A DNA stretch of 39,042 bases from assembly GCF_900103885.1 (NCBI RefSeq), contig NZ_FNIM01000002.1, forward strand, positions 1 to 39,042, in the 5' to 3' direction. Made by a program: the position numbers and the translations under genes. Numbering within the stretch: position 1 is the stretch's first letter; each line of letters starts with the position of its first letter. The notes below the pieces were generated by a model. It worked only from the letters and a program-made list of their open reading frames with translations, was not told the origin of the DNA and did no database searches. This DNA is from Actinomyces ruminicola (GTDB taxonomy: Bacteria; Actinomycetota; Actinomycetes; Actinomycetales; Actinomycetaceae). Shown here in pieces: positions 7,756 through 15,958 of the stretch.

Positions 7756-9300
7756 ATGTCCTCCGCGCACACCCACCCCGGCCAGACCCGGGCGCTCGAC
7801 CGCCTACCCGCTCACCTGCTCGACCGCCTGCCGGCCGCGTTGGCCGTCGTCATCGGGGCCGCCGTCATGATCGTCTACTCGGTGGGCCAGTGGCGCGCCA
7901 TGCAGGTGCCCAGCTGGGACCTGGCCATCTTCTCGGAGCTGGCCAAGGCCTACTCGCGCCTGCAGGCGCCGATCGTCCCGATCAAGGGCGAGGGGTACAA
8001 CCTGCTGGGCGACCACTTCCACCCGCTGCTGGTGCTGCTGGCCCCGGCGTGGCGGCTGTTCCCCAGCCCCCTGACGCTGCTGGTGGTGCAGGATCTGCTG
8101 CTCGCGGTCTCCGCCTGGCCGCTCACCCGGCTGGCCACCCGCCTGCTGTCCCGCCCGGTGGCGACGGCGCTCGGCCTGTTCTACGTGCTGTCCTGGGGCC
8201 TCCAGGGCGCGGTGGCCGCCCAGTTCCACGAGATCGCCTTCGCGGTGCCGCTGCTGGCGTGGGCGTCGGTCGCCTTCGTCGAGCAGCGCTGGCGCAGCTG
8301 CGCCCTCTGGCTGGCGCCGCTCGTCCTGGTCAAGGAGGACCTCGGGCTGACGGTGCTCATGGGGGGCCTGGCCATCGCCCTGCGCGGCCTCCAGGGGGCG
8401 CCGCAGCAGCCCTCCCGCCGCGGCCCGGCCTGGTGGCACCGCCTGAGCACCGCCCGGCTGGGACTCGTCGCGGCCCTGTTCGGCGTCCTGTCCTTCCTGC
8501 TCACCGTGCTGGTGATCCTGCCGCTGCTGAGCCCCTCGGGCACCTGGGAGTACGGCCTTTCCGACGACGGCGGCCAGACCACGGGCCTGATCGCCCGCCT
8601 GTTCTCACCCGCGGTCAAACTTCAGACCCTCGGCGTGCTGGTGTGCACCGCCGGGATCATTGGGGTGGCCTCCCCCTGGATGGCGCTGGTGGTGCCCACA
8701 CTCGCCTGGCGCTTCGCCTCCTCCAAGGAGTTCTACTGGGACTGGCAGAACTGGCACTACAACGCGGTGCTGATCCCGATCGCGCTCGGGGCGCTGCTCG
8801 ACGTCGTCGCCCGGCTCAAGGCCCGTCGGCGCGCAACGGCGTCGTCTGAACCGGAACCGCCGCAGCCAGAGCCGACGGGCTGGCTGGCCGCACCCGTGTG
8901 GGCGCGCTGGGCGGTTGCGCTCGGCGTTGCCGTCCCGCTGGTCACCGGCGCGGCCACGGTCCGCGACCTGCCGCTGTGGTACATGACGCAGCCCGGCTAC
9001 GGCGCCGCCTCCACGCGCGCGCAGGCCGCCACCCAGGTCATGGAGCTCATCCCCGACGGGGCCAGCGTCGAGACCGACCTGGGGCTGCTCGCCTACCTGG
9101 TGCCGGACCACACCGTCTACTGGGTGGGCACCGCCGAGGTCGACACCGACTACGTCGTCATCGACTCCCTCTCCTCCGCCTGGGGCGGCAATCCGCCTAC
9201 GGACGCCGCCTCCTGGGCGACCGGACGGTCAAGCACCGGGGCCGTGTACGAGCTGGTGCTCGACACCGGCGGCTACCAGGTGGCGCGGCGGGTCTCCTGA
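7756..9300 (+). CDS. DUF2079 polytopic membrane protein
   Basis: 514 residues from ATG 7756 (a TTG 42 bases upstream would also be in frame, but the TAGGCT box favours 7756). The family signature near the N-terminus is clear: SWDLAIFSELAKAY and GDHFHPLLVLLAPAWRLFP, as in DUF2079 proteins. About ten hydrophobic segments follow. A polar insertion (KARRRATASSEPEPPQPEPTG, near residues 355-375) separates the last membrane segments from an extracytoplasmic C-terminal domain with YLVPDHTVYWVGTAEV. DUF2079 proteins resemble GT-C type membrane glycosyltransferases, so a lipid-linked sugar transfer role is possible but unproven. It has no obvious operon partner. Confidence 0.88.
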   Translation: MSSAHTHPGQTRALDRLPAHLLDRLPAALAVVIGAAVMIVYSVGQWRAMQVPSWDLAIFSELAKAYSRLQAPIVPIKGEGYNLLGDHFHPLLVLLAPAWRLFPSPLTLLVVQDLLLAVSAWPLTRLATRLLSRPVATALGLFYVLSWGLQGAVAAQFHEIAFAVPLLAWASVAFVEQRWRSCALWLAPLVLVKEDLGLTVLMGGLAIALRGLQGAPQQPSRRGPAWWHRLSTARLGLVAALFGVLSFLLTVLVILPLLSPSGTWEYGLSDDGGQTTGLIARLFSPAVKLQTLGVLVCTAGIIGVASPWMALVVPTLAWRFASSKEFYWDWQNWHYNAVLIPIALGALLDVVARLKARRRATASSEPEPPQPEPTGWLAAPVWARWAVALGVAVPLVTGAATVRDLPLWYMTQPGYGAASTRAQAATQVMELIPDGASVETDLGLLAYLVPDHTVYWVGTAEVDTDYVVIDSLSSAWGGNPPTDAASWATGRSSTGAVYELVLDTGGYQVARRVS

Positions 9301-9465
9301 GCAGTCAGCACGGAGCCCGCCGGGTGCCAGGCGTCACATGGGCACCACTACCCGTCACCGGCCGGACCGGCTCGTGGGACGGCCATTCCCAGCGACCGCG
9401 CAGCATGTAACAATCCGGGTGTAAACACGGCGGGAGCCAGGCGGCTCAGACCCAGAAAGGCGGAC

Positions 9466-10011
9466 ATGTCTCTGTTCATGTGGTGCGCCATCATCGGCTG
9501 CGGCGCCCTACTGCTCTCACTTCTGCTCGACGGGCTGTTTGACGCTCTGGACGATCTGCTGTTCGACGGCTCGCTGCCGGTGCTGGCCTGCGCACTGGGA
9601 GTCTTCGGCGCAGTCGGCATGGGCGTGCAGGCGCTGGCCGGCCAGCGGCTCTCCACGGCGGTGCTGGTCGGGGTGCCTGCGGCCTTCGCCGTCGCCGCCG
9701 CGGCGGGGACGCGCGCCGCATGGGTGCGACTGCGCCGCTCCATGCCACGCAATGCCGTCCCGCTCACTGCCGGTGAGCTGGTCGGCAGCGAGGTGCGGGT
9801 GCTGTGGTGGAAGGACGGCCGCGGTGAGGTCATGGCCTCCTCCCGCGGACATCAGGTCACCCTGCCCGCCCGCTCCGACGACGTCCTGCGGGGAGGCACC
9901 GTCGCCTGGGTGGTGGACGCGACCGCGGATGACACGCTCGTCGTCGGCCGCATCGACCCGCCCGAGTCACCCCAGCGACCCCCCGACGGGCCGATGACCG
10001 CCACCGACTGA
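9466..10011 (+). CDS. NfeD-like membrane protein, flotillin partner
   Basis: 181 residues with a ribosome-binding site (AAAGG, 9457-9461) before the ATG. Three hydrophobic segments (about 5-20, 37-55, 65-82) are followed by a basic loop and a C-terminal beta-rich OB-like domain (about 98-165; GELVGSEVRVLWW, VTLPARSDDVL, GGTVAWVVD, DTLVVGRI). This matches the short NfeD/YuaF class encoded next to flotillins, which act in organising membrane microdomains. The flotillin gene follows 77 bases downstream on the same strand, supporting the assignment. I see no serine-protease domain, so it is the short form. Confidence 0.8.
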   Translation: MSLFMWCAIIGCGALLLSLLLDGLFDALDDLLFDGSLPVLACALGVFGAVGMGVQALAGQRLSTAVLVGVPAAFAVAAAAGTRAAWVRLRRSMPRNAVPLTAGELVGSEVRVLWWKDGRGEVMASSRGHQVTLPARSDDVLRGGTVAWVVDATADDTLVVGRIDPPESPQRPPDGPMTATD

Positions 10012-10088
10012 CCGGCCCGTGCAGCCGCTGCACCGGGCAGCAGTCTCTAAACCCATACCCTCACCCCCCTCACCACGAAAGCACCGTC

Positions 10089-11474
10089 ATGCTCTACGCC
10101 ATCATCGCCGTCGTCGTCCTGGCGCTCCTGCTGGGCGCCTACATGCTCTCCCGGGTCGTCGTCGTGCCCTCCAACATGACCGGCCTGGTCTCCGGTTCCT
10201 CGCGCAATGGCGAGGTCAAGATCATCCGCCCCGGCGGACGCGACTTCGTCCTGCCGATCATCCAGTCAATCCAGTACCTGCCCTTCACCCAGAACACCAT
10301 CGGCTTCCAGGTGACCGCGGAGGACGAGAACAAGATCAACGTCTCCGTCTCCGCCGTCGCCGCCGTCAAGGTCGGCGACTCCGACCAGCAGGTGCGGGCC
10401 GCCGCCAAGCGCTTCCTGGGGAAGCCGAACACGGACCAGGCGATCGCCGACTCCTCCCGTGACGCCCTGATCGGATCGCTGCGCTCCATCATCGGCCACA
10501 TGACGGTCACCGACCTGATCTCCGACCGCGACGCCCTCCAGCAGAACGTGTTCGACGACGCCAAGTCCGTCATGGCCAACATGGGTCTGGAGATCGACGT
10601 GCTGCAGATCTCCGAGATCACCGATGCCTCCGGCTACATCGACTCCCTGGGCGTGCCCGAGCAGCAGCGGGTGGCGAAGGATGCCCGCGTGGCCCGCGCC
10701 AACGCCGAGCGGGAGGCCAAGGACGCCGAGGTGTCCTCCCGCCAGCAGATCGCCGAGCGCGAGCGCGACCTGGCACTGCGGCAGGCCCAGCTGAAGGCGG
10801 AGACCGACAAGGCGCAGGCGGAGGCCGACTCCGCCGGCCCGCTGGCCCGCGCCGCCAAGAAGCGGGAGATCGCCATCATCGAGCAGGAGGCCGCCGAGGC
10901 CAAGGCCGCCCTGACCGAGCGCGAGCTGGACTCCACGGTACGCAAGCCCGCCGACGCCGCCCGCTACCAGCGCGAGCAGGAGGCCGAGGCCGCCAAGGCC
11001 GAGTCGATCCGCCGCGCCGAGGCCGAGGCCGAGCGCACCCGCCTGGACGCCGAGGCCCAGGCGCAGGCCACCGTCGCCCGCGCCGAGGCCCAGGCTCGCG
11101 CCACCGCCGCCCAGGCCCAGGCGGAGGCCGAGGCCATCGCCGCCCGCGGTCGCGCCGAGGCCCAGGCGGTGCGCGCCGCCGGTGAGGCCGAGGCGAAGGC
11201 CATGAGCGACAAGGCCGACGCCCTGGCCAAGTACGGGCGCGCCGCCACCCAGCAGATGATCCTGGACAAGGCGCCGGAGATCGCCCGCGCCCTGGCCGAG
11301 CCGCTGGGCAGCGTGAAGGACATGTCGATCATCTCCACCGAGGGCGCCTCCGCGCTGCCCAAGGCGGTGGCCAGCAATGTCGAGCAGCTCGACGCCGTCA
11401 TGCGCTCACTGACCGGCACCAGCCTGACCGACATGATGCAGCGCCTGAGCGACAACGACTCCGACGCCGCTTAG
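10089..11474 (+). CDS. Flotillin-like SPFH-domain protein
   Basis: 461 residues. One N-terminal hydrophobic segment (2-20) is followed by the SPFH/band-7 domain (about 25-200), starting VVVPSNMTGLVSGSS and including IRPGGRDFVLPIIQSIQYL and MTVTDLISDRDALQQNVFDDAKS. A long Ala/Glu/Arg-rich coiled coil runs from about 205 to 375 with repeated AEAE/AEAQA heptads, then a C-terminal segment with MILDKAPEIARALAEPLGSVKDM, the usual flotillin ending. Flotillins oligomerise on the inner face of the membrane and scaffold microdomains. It pairs with the NfeD-like gene upstream. GAAAG lies 8 bases before the ATG. Confidence 0.94.
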   Translation: MLYAIIAVVVLALLLGAYMLSRVVVVPSNMTGLVSGSSRNGEVKIIRPGGRDFVLPIIQSIQYLPFTQNTIGFQVTAEDENKINVSVSAVAAVKVGDSDQQVRAAAKRFLGKPNTDQAIADSSRDALIGSLRSIIGHMTVTDLISDRDALQQNVFDDAKSVMANMGLEIDVLQISEITDASGYIDSLGVPEQQRVAKDARVARANAEREAKDAEVSSRQQIAERERDLALRQAQLKAETDKAQAEADSAGPLARAAKKREIAIIEQEAAEAKAALTERELDSTVRKPADAARYQREQEAEAAKAESIRRAEAEAERTRLDAEAQAQATVARAEAQARATAAQAQAEAEAIAARGRAEAQAVRAAGEAEAKAMSDKADALAKYGRAATQQMILDKAPEIARALAEPLGSVKDMSIISTEGASALPKAVASNVEQLDAVMRSLTGTSLTDMMQRLSDNDSDAA

Positions 11475-11481
11475 GTCACTC

Positions 11482-11506
11482 GGCGGGGCGCCTCAGGCGC
11501 CCCGCC
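11482..11506 (+). terminator. Terminator of the NfeD-flotillin operon
   Basis: GGCGGGGCGCC (11482-11492) and GGCGCCCCGCC (11496-11506) form a perfect 11-bp stem with loop TCA, 7 bases after the flotillin stop. Confidence 0.8.
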
Positions 11507-11519
11507 GCCTCCCCTCCGC

Positions 11520-11582
11520 GAGATCGGTAGCAGTTACGTGCCGAGATCGGTAGCAGTTACGTGGCGAGATCGGTAGATAAGG
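11520..11582. repeat. Left copy of a GAGATCGGTAGCAGTTACGTG repeat array
   Basis: The 21-mer GAGATCGGTAGCAGTTACGT-G occurs at 11520-11540 and 11543-11563, and a partial third copy at 11566-11580 ends in GATAAGG. The unit pair plus tail matches, in inverted orientation, 14716-14757. Both copies also have a CCTCCCCTCC run on the outer side. This looks like a pair of terminal or transposase-binding repeats facing inward. Confidence 0.65.
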
Positions 11583-11754
11583 TCGTGCAAGTGCACCGCC
11601 TCCTGCACCCTGCGCGGCACCCCAGGCAACCCGCGCTCCACCCCGCCACACCCACCAGCCGGGAAGGGTCCCTTTATCGAGATGCCGCCTAAGGCGGCCG
11701 ATCTTAGGGCCATGTCGCGGGTAGCGCCGTCGTCGGCTCTGAGAGACTGCCACC

Positions 11755-12558
11755 ATGACGTCACCCACCAGCGGCACCGAGCCAGGCCCGCGGCCCACAT
11801 CTCGCAGCAATCCGGTCATCGTCTTCCTGCTCATCTGCATCGCGATTCTGCTCGCCGTCATTGCAATCATTCTGGTGCTGCGACCGGACCACTCCGGCGC
11901 TGCCAACACCGGCGAGCCGTCAGCTGCGGCGGCAACCGCATCTGCACAGGTGACGGTGGAGCAGACCTCCGCACCGTCGCAGACCGATGCCGACCTGCTG
12001 CAGGTCATGCACGCAGAGGTGACCCGCAACTCCGACGACGCTCGCGCCAAGGGTGACGTCGACGCACCGGTGGTGATGGTCGTCTACTCCGACTTCGCCT
12101 GCCCCTACTGCACCCTGTTCGCCCAGGAGGTCGAGCCACAGCTGGAGGACCTGGTTCAGGACGGCACGCTGCGCGTGGAGTGGCGCGACCTCGCTCAGAT
12201 CACCGAGACCTCCCCGCTGGCGGCGCAGGCCGGCATCGCCGCCGGCAACCAGGGGAAGTTCTGGGAGTTCCACGACGCCGTCTACGCCGCGGCGGACCCG
12301 ACTGATCATCCGGAGTACACCGAGGACTCCCTGGTCGCCTTCGCCGAGCAGGCGGGCGTGCCCGACCTGGAGCAGTTCCGCGCCGATATGACCGACGCCG
12401 GCACCGTGCAGGCGGTTGAGGACGCCAAGCAGCACGCCTACGACCTCAACATCACCGGCACACCCTTCTTCATCATCAACGACGCTTATGTGTCCGGATA
12501 CGCGTCCGCCGACTACATGCGCAACACCATCCTCGAGCAGGCCGCCGCGGCTAAGTGA
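11755..12558 (+). CDS. DsbA-family membrane-anchored thioredoxin-fold oxidoreductase
   Basis: 267 residues. A cytoplasmic N-terminus (1-19) leads to one membrane segment (20-42), an Ala/Thr-rich spacer, and a DsbA-like thioredoxin domain (about 80-265). The active site is FACPYCTLF with C116 and C119 (CPYC), and the cis-proline motif is ITGTPFFIIND. It should face outside and form or shuffle disulfides in exported proteins, as actinobacterial DsbA homologues do. No VKOR or DsbB partner is in the window. The gene is the first of those inside the repeat-bracketed block. No strong Shine-Dalgarno sequence precedes the ATG. Confidence 0.92.
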   Translation: MTSPTSGTEPGPRPTSRSNPVIVFLLICIAILLAVIAIILVLRPDHSGAANTGEPSAAAATASAQVTVEQTSAPSQTDADLLQVMHAEVTRNSDDARAKGDVDAPVVMVVYSDFACPYCTLFAQEVEPQLEDLVQDGTLRVEWRDLAQITETSPLAAQAGIAAGNQGKFWEFHDAVYAAADPTDHPEYTEDSLVAFAEQAGVPDLEQFRADMTDAGTVQAVEDAKQHAYDLNITGTPFFIINDAYVSGYASADYMRNTILEQAAAAK

Positions 12559-12859
12559 GTCCGGCACCCGCCCACGCGGAGGGTCCCGCCATCTCGACCG
12601 AAGTCGGCACGTGATCCCTACCCGACCCCGGCCCGGGAATGCGAGGGACGGCGTCGGTCGGCACGGTGACGGGCCCTTGCGCCCGGGGCGTGCCGATGTC
12701 GGCGAGGGCGGCAGTTGGCCAGTCCCATGGCGACTGTCACAATAGGCCCATAGATCTCCGCACGACCGGCACGAGCCGCGAGAACCATGGGGCGCTGGCG
12801 CCCAGTGCGGAGTGTCAATGGAAGACATATCGGATTCTGAGGGAACCAGGAGAACAGCT

Positions 12860-13804
12860 ATGGCACTGAGCATCGGCGTCGATGTGGGTGGAACCAAGAT
12901 CGCCGCGGGCGTCGTCGACGAGGAGGGCAAGGTGCTGGCCACCGCCCGGCGCGACTCCCCCGCCACCAACCGTGAGTCCATCTTCGCGACCATCGCGGAC
13001 CTCGCCAACGAGCTCGCCGCGCAGTACGAGGTCGAAGCCATCGGCGTGGGCGCTGCCGGCTTCACCTCCTCCGACCGCAACACCATGGTCTATGGCACCA
13101 ACCTGGACTGGACCGGCGCCCGCATCGCCGACGAGATCGCCGCGCGCACCGGCAAGAAGGTCGTGGTGGAGAACGACGCCAACGCGGCCGGCTGGGCCGA
13201 GGCCCGCTTCGGCGGTGGCAAGGGCGCGCGGAACGTCCTCGTGGTGACACTGGGAACGGGCGTCGGTGGCGCGGTCATTATCGACGAGCATCTGGTGCGC
13301 GGCGCCGCCGGCTTCGCCGCCGAGATCGGCCACATCAACATCGTCCCGGACGGACGCCCCTGCGGCTGCGGCCAGCGCGGCTGCCTGGAGCGCTACGGCT
13401 CCGGTACGGCGCTGGGCGTCAACGGGTGGGAACTGGCCAAGTTCCAGCCCGACTACGCCGCCCGCATCATCGAGCTCTCAGGTGGAGACCAGAACAAGAT
13501 CTCCGGCAAGGCGGTCACTGCCGCCGCCCGTGAGGGAGACCCGGCCGCCCTGGAGTGCTACGCCCGTCTGGGCAGCGCCCTCGGCGTCGGCCTGGCCGAC
13601 CTGTGCGCCGTCCTCGACCCCGAGGTCATCGTGCTCACCGGTGGCCTGACCGAAGCCGGTGACATCCTGCTGGACCCGGTACGCGCCAGCTTCGCCGAGC
13701 ACCTGACGGCACGCGCCCACCGCCCCGAGATCCCGATCGTCATCTCCACCTCCGGGCAGGAGGCCGGGCTGATCGGCGCCGCCGACCTCGCCCGCCAGGA
13801 CTGA
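12860..13804 (+). CDS. glk: ROK-family glucokinase
   Basis: 314 residues from ATG 12860, preceded by AGGAGAA (12849-12855); an earlier in-frame GTG at 12812 adds 16 residues that do not look like the family. The ATP-binding DVGGTKIAAG is at 8-17. The catalytic aspartate is in VENDANAAGWAE, and the sugar-binding EIGH is followed by the ROK zinc motif CGCGQRGCLERYGSG. A second phosphate motif is VLTGGL. It phosphorylates glucose with ATP or polyphosphate in the cytoplasm, feeding glycolysis, and would serve glucose released by the glucan locus further right. Symbol by family; substrate not tested by sequence. The stretch 12559-12859 holds no other gene I can support. Confidence 0.92.
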   Translation: MALSIGVDVGGTKIAAGVVDEEGKVLATARRDSPATNRESIFATIADLANELAAQYEVEAIGVGAAGFTSSDRNTMVYGTNLDWTGARIADEIAARTGKKVVVENDANAAGWAEARFGGGKGARNVLVVTLGTGVGGAVIIDEHLVRGAAGFAAEIGHINIVPDGRPCGCGQRGCLERYGSGTALGVNGWELAKFQPDYAARIIELSGGDQNKISGKAVTAAAREGDPAALECYARLGSALGVGLADLCAVLDPEVIVLTGGLTEAGDILLDPVRASFAEHLTARAHRPEIPIVISTSGQEAGLIGAADLARQD

Positions 13805-13821
13805 CCCGAACCGACTGGCCG

Positions 13822-13858
13822 CCGGCGGCGCCTGATGCCCATCGTCAGGCGCCGTCGG
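13822..13858. terminator. Bidirectional terminator between convergent genes
   Basis: CCGGCGGCGCCTGATG (13822-13837) pairs with CGTCAGGCGCCGTCGG (13843-13858) with two imperfect positions. It overlaps the stop codon of the minus-strand acetyltransferase and lies 18 bases after the glucokinase stop. Confidence 0.7.
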
Positions 13859-14540
13859 CCTGTCCCCCGGGCACGGTCAGGGTGCGCGGGGGCCGGTAGG
13901 ACCAGTCACGATCGGCGTCGGTGATCTGCCGCAGCACCCGTGCCGGCACGCCGCCCGCCACGACCATGGGCGGGACATTGGCGTTGACGACCGCACCAGC
14001 GGCGATCACCGAGCCGCGGCCGATGGTCACCCCCGGCAGAATCGTCACATTCCCGCCGATCCAAACGTCATCCTCGATCACCACCGGCGCGGAGAACTGC
14101 TGCCCCCGGTCGCGGACGGCGGGGTGGATGGGGTGCCCGGCGGTAGTGATCATCACGCGCGGTCCGAACATGACCCGGTTGCCGATGGTCACGGGCGAAT
14201 CATCGATGATCTGGAGTCCGGCGTTGGCGTAGACGGGTGAGCCCACGCGGGTGTGAATGCCGTAGGCGACGTGCAACGGCGGCTCCACCCACACGTATTC
14301 GCCGATCTCGCCGAAGATCTGCTCCAGCAGGCGACGGCGTCCGGCGGCGTCACGTGGGGAGGTGGCGTTGTACTCGGCGGCGAGCTCCTTGCCGTGGATG
14401 CGCTGGTCGGTCAGCGCCTCCAGGCCGGGGCCTTCATCCACGTACAGCTCCTGGGCGGCCATGCGTCGGCGCACCTCCGCCTCGCGCGGGTCCATGCCCG
14501 CATCGGCGCCGGACTCGATGGACTGACTGTGTTGGTTCAT
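13845..14540 (-). CDS. Maltose/galactoside-type O-acetyltransferase (left-handed beta-helix)
   Basis: 231 residues; ATG at 14540 with an ideal AAGGAG 4-9 bases upstream on the minus strand. The N-terminal Mac domain (about 22-85) has RMAAQELYVDEGPGLEALTD and LAAEYNATSP. The hexapeptide-repeat helix follows (about 90-215) with the catalytic histidine in VMITTAGHPIHP and repeats such as DDVWIGGNVTILPGVTIG and GSVIAAGAVVNANVPP. Members acetylate maltose, galactosides or glucose from acetyl-CoA, thought to detoxify non-metabolised sugar. A residue stretch before the Mac domain (about 1-20) is longer than usual. It converges on glk, an adjacency consistent with sugar handling but not an operon. 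Confidence 0.9.
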   Translation of the reverse strand: MNQHSQSIESGADAGMDPREAEVRRRMAAQELYVDEGPGLEALTDQRIHGKELAAEYNATSPRDAAGRRRLLEQIFGEIGEYVWVEPPLHVAYGIHTRVGSPVYANAGLQIIDDSPVTIGNRVMFGPRVMITTAGHPIHPAVRDRGQQFSAPVVIEDDVWIGGNVTILPGVTIGRGSVIAAGAVVNANVPPMVVAGGVPARVLRQITDADRDWSYRPPRTLTVPGGQADGA

Positions 14541-14645
14541 CTGCGCTCCTTCGCGTCGAAAACGGTGGCGGCGGGACCGCCCCTCCGAACAAACCTAACC
14601 GCCTCGTCGGTCACTGACCTTCCCTGTCTGGACCGCGGTCCCGGA

Positions 14646-14682
14646 TTTGGACCGCCTGAGAGCGCCTCCCAGGCGGTCCGAA
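14646..14682. repeat. Palindrome TTTGGACCGCCT...AGGCGGTCCGAA
   Basis: 12-bp arms (one G-T pair) around a 13-base loop. A related palindrome, TTTGGACCGCC...GGCGGTCCAAA, is at 21006-21042 inside the mobile element at 20651-21145. The flanking CCTGTCTGGACCGC (14632-14645 region) also has a counterpart there, in inverse orientation. The two loci therefore share a dispersed repeat. Confidence 0.6.
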
Positions 14683-14715
14683 CTGGTTACGCCCACAGGC
14701 GCGGAGGTCCCGCCG

Positions 14716-14757
14716 CCATATCTGCCGATCTCGGCACGTAACTTCCACCGATCTCGG
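14716..14757. repeat. Right, inverted copy of the GAGATCGG...TTACGTG repeat
   Basis: Read on the minus strand this gives CCGAGATCGGTGGAAGTTACG, then TGCCGAGATCGGCAGATATGG, closely matching 11542-11582 on the plus strand. Together the two copies bracket 11520-14757, facing inward. Confidence 0.65.
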
Positions 14758-14811
14758 CGAGGGGGGAGGGGACAGGGAGGGGAGGTGGGGCATCGCACGC
14801 ACCCACCCCTA

Positions 14812-14830
14812 TGAGGACAGGCTCACCTGA
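14812..14830 (+). promoter_or_regulatory. DtxR/IdeR-type iron box before the siderophore operon
   Basis: TGAGGACAGGCTCACCTGA matches the 19-bp consensus TTAGGTTAGGCTAACCTAA at 14 positions, including the central AGGCT and ACCT. A -10-like TAATGT follows at 14833-14838, so the box covers the -35 area of the promoter, as expected for Fe(II)-dependent repression. The regulator gene is not in the window. Confidence 0.8.
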
Positions 14831-14874
14831 GCTAATGTCTGTGTATTCAGTACCCCAACCATGAGAGGCCCGGC

Positions 14875-15948
14875 ATGACCGTCTCCCGTAAATCCTTCCT
14901 GCTGACCGGCCTGGCCGTCCCCGCCGCCGCACTGCTGGCCGCCTGCGGCTCCGGCTCCTCCTCGAAGACTGCCACCTCCGACGCCGCGAGCGCCGTCGCC
15001 GTCCCAGCCACCACCGAGGAGATCACCGTCGAGCACGCCTTCGGCACCACCACCATTCCTGCTGGCGCCGCCCGCTTCACCGCCATCGCCTGGGGCAACC
15101 ACGACGTCGCCCTAGCCCTGGACGTCATGCCCGCCGGCCTGTCCCGCCAGACCTGGGGCGTCGCGGACGACTCCGGCATGCTGGAGTGGACCAGGCAGAG
15201 GGTCGACGAGCTGGTGGCCGCCGGCGCCGCCGAGCCGGTCCTGTTCGACGACACCGACGGGCTCGCCTTCGAGGCCATCGCCGAGACCACGCCGGACGTA
15301 ATCCTGGCCGCCTACTCCGGCCTCAGCCAGGAGGACTACGACACCCTCAGCAAGATCGCGCCCACCGTCGCCTACCCGGAGGTGCCCTGGGGGACCCTGT
15401 GGCGGGACATGATTCGCCTGGACTCCCAGGCGATGGGCATGGCGGAGCAGGGCGAGTCGCTGATCTCCGACCTGGAGCAGCAGATCGCCGACGCCGTCGC
15501 CGCCTACCCCCAGATCGCCGGCAAGTCGGCCGCCTTCTTCTACATGAGCGAGTCCGACACCTCCACGATCGGCTTCTACACCACCGCCGACCCGCGCACC
15601 GCCTTCATGACCGACCTGGGCATGACCATCCCCGCCTCTGTGCAGGCCGTCTCCGAGGCCGACCCCGAGGCCTTCTACAGCGACCTCTCCAGCGAGAACG
15701 CCGACCAGGTGGCGGACGTGGACCTGATGATCATGTACGGGGAGGAATCCGACCTGGCCGCCCTCCAGGCCGACCCGCTGATCGGCACCATCCCGGCGAT
15801 CAAGAACGGCGCCGTGGCCTTCGTCGGCAACGGCACGCCGCTGTCGGCCTCCACCAACCCCGGACCGCTGTCCATCCCGTGGGGCATCGACCAGTACGTC
15901 TCCCTCATCGCGGCCGCCGCCGACAAGGCGGACGCTGCCTCCGCCTGA
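14875..15948 (+). CDS. Ferric-siderophore ABC transporter substrate-binding lipoprotein
   Basis: 357 residues. A signal sequence with SRKSF and hydrophobic core ends in the lipobox LLAACGSG (lipidated C24). The mature protein is a class III (FecB/TroA-like) binding protein with two lobes: EEITVEHAFGTTTIPAGAARFTA starts the first, and FEAIAETTPDVILAAYSGLSQED is the usual hinge-near segment. It ends with PGPLSIPWGIDQYVSLIAAA. It binds an iron-loaded siderophore outside the membrane and delivers it to the two permeases. GAGAGG lies 5 bases before the ATG. It is first gene of the iron operon, directly under the iron box; the next gene begins 11 bases after its stop. Confidence 0.93.
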   Translation: MTVSRKSFLLTGLAVPAAALLAACGSGSSSKTATSDAASAVAVPATTEEITVEHAFGTTTIPAGAARFTAIAWGNHDVALALDVMPAGLSRQTWGVADDSGMLEWTRQRVDELVAAGAAEPVLFDDTDGLAFEAIAETTPDVILAAYSGLSQEDYDTLSKIAPTVAYPEVPWGTLWRDMIRLDSQAMGMAEQGESLISDLEQQIADAVAAYPQIAGKSAAFFYMSESDTSTIGFYTTADPRTAFMTDLGMTIPASVQAVSEADPEAFYSDLSSENADQVADVDLMIMYGEESDLAALQADPLIGTIPAIKNGAVAFVGNGTPLSASTNPGPLSIPWGIDQYVSLIAAAADKADAASA

Positions 15949-15958
15949 GCTCCCACCC

